Positions 7,701-17,700 of a stretch of DNA of 64,000 bases are shown in pieces (position 1 is the first letter of the stretch; each line of letters opens with the position of its first letter). Under the pieces are notes generated by a model, which had not been told where the DNA came from, ran no database searches, and saw only the letters and a program-made list of their open reading frames with translations. Origin of the DNA: Yamagishiella unicocca. Taxonomy: Eukaryota > Chlorophyta > Chlorophyceae > Chlamydomonadales > Volvocaceae. The position numbers and the translations under genes were made by a program. The stretch covers positions 558,001 to 622,000 of the forward strand of contig BDSL01000002.1 of the NCBI GenBank assembly GCA_003116995.1, written 5' to 3'.

Positions 7701-10146
7701 CGACGGGCGTGGCTGCCTGCTGTGCTGCCACTGTCGCTTCCACTGCACCGGCGTCGCTGCTGTTGGGCTTGACCGGCGGGATGCACGCAGCGCAACCGGT
7801 CGACTGCAGCAGGTGCATGGCAGCACCCACCACGGACGCAGGCGCCTGCGCATCGAGCTCCACCGTGAACCGCGTGCCACACGGCAGGCTGACCTCAAAC
7901 CTGGCGACGACCCCTGCTGCCTTGCTTGCCCGTGGTAAGGTGCTGGGCAGCTGCCCTGGCGGCTGCTGCGTGTAACCAACGGGCAGCGGGTCCCGGACGA
8001 CGTTGGCGGTGTGAACCATCGCGGGCATGGCAGGAGCAGTCGGCGGTGGCGACGCCAGGGCTGCGGGTGCAACGGCGGCGACGACGGGCACGGCTGCGGG
8101 CAACGGCGGTGCAGACGGTGACGGTGCTGCGTTGACCGGCGCTGGCGACACGACGAGCTGCGGCAGAAGTGCGGGCATCTCGAGCTGCAGGTTGCGTCGT
8201 TGCTCTTGCAGCAACTGCGCCTTGGTCGAGACGAGCGAGGTGTACGGCCCCGCCGTTCCTTCAGCCCCCCCGACCAACCTGCTGCACAGCATGATGCGCG
8301 GGTCGTACTCCTCCTCGTCGTGCTGCGCCTCCTGGGTCTGAGCCCGGGTTGCCATGTTGCGCGCGCCCCGCGCGGGCAACTGTGGCGGAGGCTTGATGTT
8401 GGCGGTCGGGAGGCCATCCCGCTGCGCCTGGTAGCAGAAATCACGGCTGTGGTTCTCCCGCTTGCCCCGGCAGTTGACGTAGTCACACGGTGGCAGGCTG
8501 CCCGTGAGCGGGCCCGGGTCGTTGATGCTCAGCTTGGGCCCCCGGCCCGTCGCTGCACCACGCTCGCCGCCACGGCCGCTGGCCTGCTGACCGCGGCTGC
8601 TGGGGTTGGGCCCCCGGCCCCCGGCCGGTTGCCCCCGGCCCCCGGCCGGTTGCCCCCAGCTGCCCTGCGGCGCGCCGTGACGAGAGGGCCCCGCCCCCCC
8701 GTGCACGGCGGTGGCCATTGACGTGGCCATGGTCTGCATCTGGTTTGTAAGCATGTCCATCATTTGGCGGCGCTGTGCCTCCAAAAACTTCTGCAGCTCG
8801 ACCAGGTGCGGGCTGCCGGGGAAGGCCTCGATGGTATCCGCTGCGCCCCCGGCTGAAGTGGTGGCCAACGAGCGAGCCCCGCTCTTCGCGGCGCCAGCCC
8901 CCGACAACATCGGCGAAAGCTGATTCCGCATGTGATACAGGTTGGCGAACTCCAGCACGGCCTCGAAGGTCCACGCCGGCGCATTCCGGGCCAGGAACTG
9001 TTGGTTTACCCAGTGCTTCATTGCCTGGTCGTGTAGGCCGAAGAGAAACCACCTGGCCTTGTCTTTGGCGCAGGCATCCTCAACCGACAGCTTGTTGATG
9101 ATCTCCGAGTACCGCTGGCCGGCCTGATGTGGTGCCTCCTCGGGAAGCTGCTTGAAAGCCTCAGCTCGGCCGCGAGCCAGGGGATCGGCGATGTCGAACC
9201 GCGCCTTTGCTGCCGCGACCCAGGTGTCCCACAGGTCCGCGATAATGGCGCCGTCTGCCCTCACGTAGCCAGCTCCCAGATATGGGCGTGGCACCGCCCC
9301 CGGCGCTGCCAACGCTTGGAAACCCTGCTCGTGTTCCGCACGGATCGCCGCGTAGGTGTCCGCCACCCAGGTGCCGAAAGGTGACGATGGCCCCACGTTG
9401 AGGACGGTTGCGTTGAACGTGATGGCCAGGATGGCTGGCTGAGCTCCCATTTGGCCATTGCACAGGACCATCTGCTTGTGCGCATCGAACCTGACCTTCC
9501 AACTTTCGAAGTCGCCTGGTTGACCCAAGTAAGGCGGTGGCTTGCTGAAGCCTCCGGGTCCCATGGTGAAAGGGCGGACGACGGCGACGGTGAAGGGCGC
9601 AGGTAGATTCCTCGCAGGTGGCTCCTCCTCGGGTGCCTCGCCTTGAAGATAACCGAGTTCAGTACCAGCCGCTGCGTCGCAAGACGGAGCGGCGTTCCTG
9701 GCCTCGTTGATCCCAGCAGCCCCGCTGCAGGATCTCAGGATGTTCCCGGCCTCGCCGGTTCCAGCAGCCTCGCTGCGAACACCTGAATTGTCCCCGGCCT
9801 CGCCGGTCCCAGCAGCCCCGCTGCGGACAAGTGGAAAGTTCCCGGCCTCGCCGGTCCCAAATGAGCCAGATGCACCAGACGAACCAGATGCCAAATGTAA
9901 CGCTGGCCCGGGTTGACCGTCGGTGTTGGTCTCGTCGGTGTTGTTGTCAATCCTGGGAACGCGGGGAAGGTCCTGATCACTGGCGTCAGTAGTTGCTCGA
10001 AGCGCTTCTTGCAATGATTGATGCTCGGCGCGGAGAAGACGAGCAGCAAGACGTTCAGCAGAAGTGCCAGGCCTAGTCGCTAGAAGTGGAGACAACAACG
10101 GTATGGGAAGCGGCGCAGCCGGCTTCTCTACTTGCTTAGGTGCCAC
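3427..10146 (-). CDS. Gag-Pol polyprotein, gag to RT (truncated by internal duplication)
   Basis: Stop-free frame of about 2,239 codons. Approximate residues: low-complexity GTGEAG repeats 90-160; capsid-like region 195-420; zinc knuckle C-x4-C-x6-H-x4-C near 552-570; retropepsin-like motif PDTASDITLAS near 885 with DFLIG near 967; Pro/Gly-rich linker; a second retropepsin-like pair FDTGLRAY (1423) and DIVLGNAFL (1506); hydrophobic stretch ALLLLSFLAL near 1670; RT 1955-2168 with the catalytic FVDD box near 2124. The frame starts at GTG directly after an in-frame upstream TGA region, and the first internal ATG is about 190 codons in, so the true initiator is lost or elsewhere. The last ~70 residues are a nonsense tail produced where the frame enters the second copy of the duplicated segment in the wrong frame and stops. 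Confidence 0.88.
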   Translation of the reverse strand: MAPKQVEKPAAPLPIPLLSPLLATRPGTSAERLAARLLRAEHQSLQEALRATTDASDQDLPRVPRIDNNTDETNTDGQPGPALHLASGSSGASGSFGTGEAGNFPLVRSGAAGTGEAGDNSGVRSEAAGTGEAGNILRSCSGAAGINEARNAAPSCDAAAGTELGYLQGEAPEEEPPARNLPAPFTVAVVRPFTMGPGGFSKPPPYLGQPGDFESWKVRFDAHKQMVLCNGQMGAQPAILAITFNATVLNVGPSSPFGTWVADTYAAIRAEHEQGFQALAAPGAVPRPYLGAGYVRADGAIIADLWDTWVAAAKARFDIADPLARGRAEAFKQLPEEAPHQAGQRYSEIINKLSVEDACAKDKARWFLFGLHDQAMKHWVNQQFLARNAPAWTFEAVLEFANLYHMRNQLSPMLSGAGAAKSGARSLATTSAGGAADTIEAFPGSPHLVELQKFLEAQRRQMMDMLTNQMQTMATSMATAVHGGAGPSRHGAPQGSWGQPAGGRGQPAGGRGPNPSSRGQQASGRGGERGAATGRGPKLSINDPGPLTGSLPPCDYVNCRGKRENHSRDFCYQAQRDGLPTANIKPPPQLPARGARNMATRAQTQEAQHDEEEYDPRIMLCSRLVGGAEGTAGPYTSLVSTKAQLLQEQRRNLQLEMPALLPQLVVSPAPVNAAPSPSAPPLPAAVPVVAAVAPAALASPPPTAPAMPAMVHTANVVRDPLPVGYTQQPPGQLPSTLPRASKAAGVVARFEVSLPCGTRFTVELDAQAPASVVGAAMHLLQSTGCAACIPPVKPNSSDAGAVEATVAAQQAATPVANVPWLPSHPDADPAVLTRSMLEELPPEKVQQVLQDYRGASTNILRLRNKEPRHSIAVQSADGGLLSGGYSVVPDTASDITLASLSAARKTGLTISATRTKLNTGTGQGGTLGQLVGGLPTVFAPGTPWETQVNLPCIVVSDQIAASCGFDFLIGTRCLHDLAVDVRRFPQPHLVWHPSVRGTDGVPEMAYLSMEPQPGGGAPGSAGVLFQRCLVGRHEPEEVLELTAEEEAEMMELAQAEPSPPPPSALASQSGAGPSHLGPQYGQPASDAFAEMARLLAATTDPTVRALLVGTLSRLAGKHTAEAPPSPQRPAQRPREGDADSESGDMYEGPLPSAVELEKMGIRPVAYKGADEFGVRSLDRQERAVRRQLHRQGYQPPRPPPPQSLRGRLEYPGQPPIAGLCVRLPSPGPGGPGPSAPPAITAPRGRLRSPGPGGPGPSVPPSAAALREQRQHLGPGGSGPSPPPPPRGRSSPPARRAVHPSHEVVHRSAAEEARPTLQPRLAAAIGGGQGPPAGAGDRRAPPPARGAGGGQLRERAVAPRARSVSPQPPPHARRRQQDVQSCTYHPSPTEYRRMPFVVCGPEPWQLRLELHQGDPQRTKAGRAHTVGFDTGLRAYAVFRQDFLERNGLTYSTVRRPSIYDWERREHQALGSVSMGHLRFCLPAQQHVAVRPPPATSNCFWPVVREQEHDIVLGNAFLHHHGQLDLATGQDVGTLRLTNFGAPEAASFPLVTGVADRIVYAAAAVGIATTSSACQQRDRQAKAAHRRHRNACRHLRQHALQRTERDRQRMAEEQQQQQRDAKKLWRLSRKWRGHSAPPADEIRAASPPSPPRPAKWPTAWIAPRRWLGTGFWAALLLLSFLALHANAGNEPPFRPPVEGFHAAHCDVFSRAPMLAQLRDRVAPIAPMPRGGVGLRGSPIPPSPTGPALLSSMLAARGADLCLPGVDAEPDRGAVWLGSADHGPDRGAVWPGSDAGLHLLGADHEPGRGAVWPGSDAGLHLPGADHGPDRGAVWPGSDAGLHLPGASHEPDRGAVFTSLVSSTAAQDGSVASGSSAAADPGLSRLSPETSLPSMTTPEGNRYPGTGTRFSKDEQGGYTWCERPDMPSALRAQFKQMLHQNDAVFARSLKDLGCYSGEMGPATIDLVHDRPIWQSQRWHSPLELRIQEEKCTELRDAGIIVPSQSTKYAMNVTMPAKKDADGQWTDRRYCCDARPLNAATKPNKYAPPTPEQLFQRIGSAAWISKMDCRAAFNQIPLAEGDQDKTSFWWHGKLWKYTRNLYGLRNATGQFQMVVDHELRRCGLEHCAMAFVDDILVFSPSPEQHLADCGAVLQCLIRCGLKLHPDKTVLAAEEVEFEPARTESSTGRAATRACTSQELTMGRTAGRSGRAATRACTFQEPAMSQTAGRFSPAWLALRQHRTAQ
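4594..4860. repeat. 66-bp in-frame minisatellite within pol
   Basis: Three full copies and a partial fourth of a 66-bp unit, each coding 22 residues built around DRGAVWPGSDAGLHLPG on the minus strand. The period is a multiple of three, so copy number can vary without breaking the frame. The left end of the array coincides with one end of the duplicated RT segment. Confidence 0.85.
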
Positions 10147-10919
10147 GATTGCTTCTCAAGCAACGAGCAAAACAGGATGGTGGCAGGACACTGCCGACTC
10201 AAGACAAATGCTGCTAGCCTCGCTAGCGCTGTCTCTATCCTACTGGTGACCCCTAGTTGCGAGACTTCGCAAACCTCAGGTTGGTCTGACGTCCAGCGGA
10301 GTTTGTCGAGGATTCGCTGCCCCAGAGGCCGCCTGGCTGCCGGACGTGGCACCGACGCGCGTGCGTCGGCTCTTGGGTGAAGAGAGCGAAAAGACTGCCG
10401 GTTACGGCTGAGCAATCAACACACTGCGACGTGCAAGTTGTGGATGCTGTTGAGAGAATGGGCGGAGGTACGCACTAGTCTTACAGCGATGTGTCAGTAC
10501 AGGGCTGTTTCTTCCAGACTTTGTTAGTTTGTGGCGACAAACTCCGCTGCCTGGGCATTCCAGGCAGCGGGCCTAGGTGCGCTCCCGAACGTGGCTAACT
10601 GCCATCCCTGGAGCACATCTACCAATGCTGCCGACACATGCACATGTGTCCGTTGGCTTCACATCTACTGTAACGATAGCTCTAATATAACTACCGTAAT
10701 TACCGGCAATCAAAGCCGTGTAACTACATCTACCAGACAACGCTAACCGCAGGGCGCAACTCATGCCCTTAGCGTACGGCAACCAACGCACTCTGCACGC
10801 GCTGTGATGGTTACGCGCTGTGTCGTGACAACGCTCACGGCGCGCCATGTCGCGAGCGGTCCAGTTACAGGGCCGGGGCGGCACCTCCGCGGTCAGCGGC
10901 ACCGGCCATGAAGGCTAAA
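10147..10919. other. Presumed 5' leader of retrotransposon and flank; no gene
   Basis: No coding frame with support. Contains a perfect 14-bp inverted repeat (10295-10308 and 10535-10548) and an 11-bp-stem hairpin (10544-10570). The 5' LTR of the minus-strand element would be expected here, but neither its ends nor a tRNA-complementary primer-binding site could be identified by eye. Confidence 0.5.
10544..10570. repeat. Perfect hairpin, 11-bp stem, 5-nt loop
   Basis: CCGCTGCCTGG, loop GCATT, then CCAGGCAGCGG. It overlaps the right arm of a longer-range inverted repeat whose arms (AGCGGAGTTTGTCG and its complement) are 226 bp apart. Function unknown; it could be part of an LTR, a terminator-like fold or the end of a small inverted-repeat element. 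Confidence 0.7.
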
Positions 10920-11050
10920 CTGATAAGCAGATCTGATAAGCAGACCTGAGAAGCGGACCTGATAAGCAGACCTGATAAGCAGACCTGATAAGCAGAACTG
11001 ACAAGCAGAACTGATAAGCAGAACTGATAAGCAGAACTGATTAAGCAGAA
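10920..11050. repeat. 13-bp tandem array (ctgataagcagac), about 10 copies
   Basis: Ten units of ctgataagcaga followed by c, a or t, with few substitutions; the last unit has one extra base. Each unit contains GATAAG. The array lies between the retrotransposon leader and the 121-bp array. Confidence 0.9.
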
Positions 11051-11233
11051 TGCGAGTGTTACAGGGGAGCCAGAGCGGCTCAAGCGCGGAAGCGCAACCA
11101 GGCGGGCCCAATGGGCCAGGCCACAACACAGATCACCGGACGAAGTCAAAACCACTCCTCACTGGTCGGGAAAAGGCAGCCGGACCGAGGCCGACAGGGA
11201 AACCGAAAACGACTACAAGTGCGAAAGAGCCTC

Positions 11234-11600
11234 GCCGAGTAGGGAAAGCGTGCCGACCACGAGCCACCAACACCAAGCCTGCAGCGATGCGCGAGAGCAC
11301 ACCGGGAGGGCCAAAAGGCCAGGCCGCTACAAAGGCCACGGGAAAAAGACCCGCGCCGAGTAGGGAAAGCGTGCCGAACACGAGCCACCAAATACCAAGC
11401 CTGCAGCGATACGCGAGAGCGCAACGGGGGGGCCAAAAGCCCAAGCCGCTAGTCAGGCCACGAATCAAGATCCGCGCCGAGTAGGGAAGCGTGTCGAACA
11501 CGAGCCACCAAAACCAAGCCTGCAACGTGGGCGAGAGTCACCACAGCGAGTCGGAAACGGGTCCATGGCCATCCCACAGAACCGAACCGTCGAGTCCATT
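11234..11600. repeat. 121-bp tandem repeat, about 3 copies
   Basis: The anchor gccgagtagggaa recurs at 11234, 11355 and 11476, a spacing of exactly 121 bp. The copies are diverged by substitutions and small indels; each contains cgagccaccaa and aagcctgca. No coding potential is apparent. Confidence 0.85.
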
Positions 11601-11929
11601 GCCTCCACAAGAACCGAGCCTTCAGCGTGGGCAAGACCACGAGCACGGAGCCGTCCGCGAGGCGTAGCGAGCGGAGGAGCCGCGGCCCGGAGCGAGGACC
11701 ATCAGCAGAGGCGCCAGCGCCGCCGAGCACCAGAGCGCGCCCAAGCTCCAGCAGCCAGTACCAGAGAGGGCGAAAGACGAGAGACGATGGAGAGCAGAGA
11801 CTGCGCCGCAAGCGGACAGAAAGTTGCGCGACCCCATGACGAGGTCCACAAAAAGAGGACGAGGACCACGGCGCCTAGGGCGCCGTGGCCCTGTAGAGCA
11901 GACCATTGTAGCGAGATTTGCCCCATCCG

Positions 11930-13218
11930 AGACCGTATGAAACTACCGCCGATGCCGAATAAACACTATGTACACGGGTCGGACGAGCACCTCACACGGA
12001 GCGCAGGGCCAAATGAGGGAATGCAGAATGGCGAACCCTAAAAGGCAAAAATATAAGCGAGCGTCGGGAAGCCGCGCGGAGGATGCTCGTCATGCCATTC
12101 CCTGCTTGAAAAAAGCCGAGATCGTATGTGAAAAGGGCCGGGACCGTGTAATACGAGCACCGAGCCGTACAATATACTGCCGATGCCGAAAAGGCGTGGC
12201 CGGAGAAACAGCTGAGACGAGCCGCATTTCCGCTTGGCCGGGAGCACAATAAAAGCCCCCAGTACACAAAATTTACAGCGGGGGCTGGGAAGCTGCGCGG
12301 AAAAAGACCGCAAAATGTCCGGAAAACAGCAGCCGCGAACGGACGGGATTGCCGTCTGGCAGATGCAAAACAATGGATCCCCTAACAGGCGTTTTTAAGA
12401 GCAGATGGGCCGGGCCAGCGCAACTCACAGTGCCCTAGAACGCAAGAGGAATAGCAGCATGTCCATGGTACCACATTGGGTTGGCTATAAAAGTATGGTA
12501 GCAGGCGGGGGGCGATGAAAGAGAGCGCCAGCTGAGAAAACCGCGTGATACAGGCTGGGGACCTAAGATACCTCACAACGCAACAAAAAATGTTTAGGTG
12601 ACCTCAAGCCCGGTTTACCCAAGCAAGAAGGGGGGCCATGTCCTGGACTTAACATAGGCAAGCCGGGCCTAACCCAAGCGGGGGGACCACAGCAAGACCA
12701 GCAGACCTGAGCAGACGCCCACAAAGGCACCGAAAGGCACAGGGACCTCGCTCGCCGCGCCCAAGACAGCTCGCCCCCGACAAGATAGACCGGCAGGCAT
12801 ACCGAACATTGCACGAGCAAGGGGTCAATTCCAGAAGTGGTGCAGGCAAGGGGACACCGCCGGGCCGGCGCTGGCGGCCCAGGGAAGCTCCCCCCAACCA
12901 TAGGCGACGATTTGCGTAGTATAATGCTGGCATTACTACTATGCTGGCATTTCCGGTGGCGCTGCATGGCATGCTACTGCTCTGGAAAGGTCAAGCCAGC
13001 ACTAGGGGCCCCAGGACCAGATGACAAGTTCGAGCCTGACGGTATGCACAACAGCGCGCGGGTTCCCCACAAGAATGACAACCCAGCAGGTACACCAAGG
13101 CCACTCGTCAACGCCCGGCGGACAGCACGCGATCCCTTCCTCCACACGCCCTTCCATCCACGCATACTAAACCACAAATAACATACACGATCATCTGCTT
13201 CACGAAGAAGACGGTTCC
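11930..13218. repeat. ~1.3-kb tandem repeat, copy 1
   Basis: Begins near ccgtatgaaactaccgccg and ends near gcttcacgaagaagacggtt. It aligns along its length with 13226-14536 (offset about 1,296 bp at the left end and 1,315 at the right, so small indels are present). It includes ggctataaaagtatgg (12483-12498), a TATA-like box, and several copies of ccgatgccgaa. No long reading frame is shared by the two copies, so this is a non-coding satellite unit or a pair of solo-LTR-like sequences. Confidence 0.85.
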
Positions 13219-13225
13219 CCAGACG

Positions 13226-14536
13226 AGTCCGTATGAAACTACCGCCGATGCCGAATAAAGACTATGTACACGGGTCGGACGAGCACTTCAGACGGAGCGC
13301 AAATCCAAATGACCCAATGCAAAATGAAGACCCCTACTAGGCAAAAATACAAGCGAACGTCGGGAAGCCGCGCGAAGGATGCTCGTCATGCCAATCCCTG
13401 CTTAAAAATGCCGAGACCGTACGTGCCATGGGTCGGGACCGTACAATACAGGCACCGAGCCTGTACATTCTACCGCCGATGCCGAAAAGTACTGGCCGGA
13501 GAAACAGCTGAATCGGGCCGCATTTCCGCTCGGCCAGGAGCACAGTAAAAGTCTCTAGTACGCAAAATTTACAGCGGGGGCTGGGAAGCTGCGCGCAAAA
13601 AGATCGCAAATGGACCGGGAAATAGCAGTCGCGAACGGACAGGATTGCCACCTGGCAGATGCTTATGAAAGGATCCCTCTAACGGACGTGTTTGAGAGCA
13701 GGTGGGCCACACGAGCGCAACTCACAGTGCCCTACAAGGCAAGAGGAACAGCAGCATGTCCATGGTACCAAATTGGGTTGGCTGTAAAAGTATGGTAGCA
13801 GACGGGGGGCCATGCGAGACAGCGCCAGCTGAGAAAACCGCGCGAATGCGCTACGCTGGTACGCCGCCTCGCGATACAGGCTGGGGACCTAAGGTACCTC
13901 ACAACGCAACAAATGAAATGTTTAGGTCACCTCAAGCCCGGTTTACCCAGGACAAGAAGGGGGGCCATGTCTTGAACTTAAGAGAGGCAAGCCGGGCCTA
14001 ACCCAAGCAGGGGGACCACAGCAATCCAGCACACCTGAGCAGATGCCCCGAAAGTAAGGCACCGAAAGACACAGGGACCTCGCTCGCCGCGCGCAACACA
14101 GCTCGCCCCCGACAAAATAGACGGGCAGGCATACCGAAATTGCACGAGCAAGGGGGCAATTCCAGAAGTGGTGCAGGCGAGGGGACACCGGGCCGGCGCT
14201 GGCAGCCGAAGAAAGCTCCCCCCAACCATAGGCGACAAATTGCGTAGTATAATGCTGGCGTTACTACTATGTTGGCATTTCCGGTGGCGCTGCATGCTAC
14301 TGCTCTGGAAAGGTCAAGCCAGCACTAAGGGCCCCAGGACCAGATGGAGCCTACCGGTATGCACAACGGCGCGCGGGTTCCCCACGCACAAGAATCACAA
14401 CCCAGCAGGTACGCCAAGGCCAGTCGTCAAGTCCCGGACAGCGCGCGAACCCATCTTCCACACGCCCTTCCATCCACGCATACTAAACCGAAAATAAATA
14501 CACGATCATCTGCTTCACGAAGAAGACGGTTCCCGT
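13226..14536. repeat. ~1.3-kb tandem repeat, copy 2
   Basis: Second unit of the pair starting at 11930. The TATA-like box of copy 1 is changed here to tgtaaaag (13783-13790). The right end lies 197 bp before the DDB2 start codon, so the DDB2 promoter region is built partly from or directly next to this repeat. Confidence 0.85.
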
Positions 14537-14733
14537 CTTTTAAGATATGTGCTTGGGGTGGGATGAGCTGCCGGCCTGCAGCATTCAGTACGTATGTGAG
14601 GACCAGTTACGTCGGACGTAGAACTTCAAGTCGGCCCCGTAAAATAGAAACGCTCTTTGGATTACCTCAATTTGTGCAACTGCGCTCCCCATTTCCCCGT
14701 CGTTGGCGCTCAGTTTATTTGTACACCACCTGT

Positions 14734-17700
14734 ATGCCGACCCGCGCAGCGCGCGTCGTTGCGCACAACCAATTACACGACGACGATGATGAAGTTGAGT
14801 CAAGTAGTAGCGAGGAGGAGCAGGTGGAGGAGGAAGGCGAGGAGGACGAGGAAGAAGAGGATGTGAGCGAGGAGAACGAGGAACCGGCGGGCGAAGCAAC
14901 TACAGGGCCTATCTCGGCAGCTAAAGGCGGAAACAGGCGCAAACCTGCAGAGGCTGCTCGCCTGACGCTTTCACTGGGTGGTAAAAATGATTTATGCAAG
15001 GTGCGTGGCGTGGCCGGCCCTTGGGTCGTGGGACGACCAATGCTGCGGCTCGCGCCCTCTTTGCAACCCACTACTGTTAAAACGGACCGAGAAAGTTGTC
15101 ACAAAGTCGCCGCCTCACTACGTGGTCTTCTTTACGTTGCCTGCGGCGGGGTCATTACCCGCCTCCCGCCAACCTGGTTGTCGCTCCACGTCTCCATCTC
15201 GTATGCCCTGACTGGCGATGACCGAACTTCACTTGAAGATGAACTTTCACGTAGTTGGACTCCCTTTTCCGCGACATCCCCTGGCGACCCCTCCGCTCTT
15301 CCACACCTGGGCGCTGGCCGGCTCCCATTCGCCCTCGCGCGCCTGCACCCTCCCAAACCCACCGTCGAGCCATCCGCCGACCCACATCGACCGCCCTACC
15401 GGAGTCATACACCCTCCATGGACGCCTCCCCCATCGCCAGCCAGACCTGAGCTGCTACTACCGTCGTCGCCACTACCGCCGCCGCCGTCGCCGACACCAC
15501 TACCATTGCTGCTGCTGCTGCCCGCGCTCACGCCAACACTGCTGGCGCCCACGTCTGAAGCATCCCCGCCTGCCACCACTCCCACCCCCTGACGCCCCCC
15601 GCTCCACTCCGCGCCTCAGGTCTGCGGCAAGAGGGGCCACAAGGCAGGCTTCGTGGGCGCAACCTACATGGACTGCCCAAACCGTAAGCATCCCGTGTCG
15701 TACGGGACTGGCGCAAGCCTATTTTCGAGGAGCGGCCTGGGCCGTGTTCAGGGTCACGGCCGGCGCGGTGTTGAGTGGCGCAACGACCCTGGTCGTGTGG
15801 GAGGCATGCGCGTGCATTGAGGCGGAGGACGGACTGCTGGGCGGGCCGCGGACGACGCCTTGCCTTGCCGGGGCACTTTGACCAGCTGGACTGCAGAGCA
15901 CAACGGTAGCCAGCGGGCAGTATGATTCCGACGTAGCGTGCCTTCTCCCTTCGCCTGCCCTTCCCGCCTGCCCCACTGGGAGCCACACCATCAAGTCAAA
16001 CGGGTCTCCGACCCACGGGACAGTAACGCCCGCTCTGACTGCGTTCGATCGTCGGCGCTGCGTCGCTTCGTTGAGTGTGGCCGTCCCACCCGCCGTTCTG
16101 CACCCTGCCCTGCTGCCGCCCAGGCCCCTGTTACCTGTGCAAGCTGGTGGGCCACACCACCGCCACCTGCCCCTACCGGATAGCGCCGGGCCACGGATGC
16201 ACGACGGCCGCGGCGGCCGGCGGGGCGACCCGTGGGTCAGCGGGCTCGCCTGGGTCACGCGGCCTGCTGGGAGCCGTACAGAACCGGGAGCGCGACGGAA
16301 GGTGCGAGCGGGGCGGGATGAAGGGGTGCTAAGAGGGGCGGGATGAAGGGGTGCTAAAGGGTTGCGGGAGGAAGGGGTGCTAAAGGGTTGCGGGGCTGAA
16401 CGGCGGCCCCGGCCTCATGCATCACGTAGATGATGCATCGATCGAGTTGCGCGGCAGCCAGGCTACTCCAGCTCTCACGACCCTCCGCCCCGTTCCCCAT
16501 GTCATGCCCCCACGTGCCCTCACCTTTTGTCTGTGTTTTACCCGCAGCCGCCACCCCGTGGCCCCCCAGCGCCCCCGGGTGCCGTGCTACCAGGTGGAGG
16601 CCGCCATCCTGAAGGTGCACACCCGCAGGTGGGGGGGGGGGCGGTGAGGCGACAATGGAGGGAGCGAGGCGCTACTGATGGAGGAGCAGTCTTAGAGACA
16701 CGGGGGAGGAGGCTGGGGCAGCGAGGGAGGACTGGACGCGGCTGGAGCGCACCTGTTCCCCCTCACCTCGTCCTCCCTCCCTCCGCCACCACCTCATGCT
16801 GTGTCCTCCCTCCGGCCCGCAGGTGCTGCACGCTGGAGTTCCACCCCACCCACGACGGCATCGTGGTCAGCGGTGACAAGAAGGGAGGCCTGGCGGTGTG
16901 GAACTTCGACCAGGTAGGGCGGGGTAATGATGGTACTGCTGCGCCCCCTCCCCCCGCCCCCTCCCCCCGCCCCCTCCCTCCTCCTCCGCCTCCCTCGACG
17001 CAGCCACACGCGCGACCCCCTGTGGTGGCCCCACCACCACCGCCACGACCACGCCTTGGCTCCACAGCAGTAACCCTGACGCCCTCCCCCCCTCCTTGCC
17101 AACCATTTCCCCCCGCAGGTCCACGAGCGCACCGTGTACGACACCGTACACTCTTGCCTGGCCAACGCGGTCCGCTTCCTGCCGTGGCTTGACTCCATGA
17201 CCGCCGTGACGGCCTCCTCCGACGGCACCGCCAAGCTGGTGGACCTGGAGACGGGGGACTGGCGGCCGCTGCTGGACCTCAACCCGGGGGGCTGGGTGCA
17301 GGTGTGTATGGGGGGTACATGGGAATTGTGGTGGGTGTATGACATGGGAATTGTAGTGGGTGTATGGGGGGAAGAAGGGGAATGGCCGGGAGACGCGCCC
17401 ACCCTGTGCTGGATGGGGCAATGCGCCCTAGCAAGACCGTTCAAGACCCCGATGCCAGCCCAGCCCTCTATCGAGGCGTTGCGGCATTCCCTTCATACTT
17501 GCAGTCCACCCCAGACTCGGTTTTTGGGTACGGCGCCGTATCGCAACCTCTACAACGGCGACCGCCACCGCTGCCTCTATGCTCCAGGGCGGCCCCTGGC
17601 ACATGGTGTACGGCTGCGATGCCAGCCCCGCCCTCGGCACCGTGGTGGTGGGTGACAGCAACGGCTGCGTGCACCTGCTGGACCCACGGACCCGCGGGTC

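Larger units (their letters stand above)
1..10146 (-). mobile_element. Ty3/gypsy-type LTR retrotransposon, disrupted, 3' end outside window
   Basis: On the minus strand the coding content runs gag-like, CCHC-type knuckle, retropepsin-like, second retropepsin-like, hydrophobic segment, reverse transcriptase, RNase H, methyltransferase-like region and integrase zinc-binding start. RT-RNase H before integrase is the Ty3/gypsy order (the copia order has integrase first). The rest of integrase, the polypurine tract and the 3' LTR lie left of base 1. No convincing LTR or primer-binding site was found between 10147 and 10560. The element is not intact: it carries an out-of-frame tandem duplication of the RT region, and the gag-pol frame has no ATG near its start. 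Codon use is GC-rich like the host genes, so it is a volvocine-type element rather than a recent foreign import. Confidence 0.93.

Noticed and set aside
10295..10548. 5' LTR of the retrotransposon
   Set aside because: Arms are inverted, not LTR-like; no TG...CA ends, primer-binding site or target duplication could be shown.
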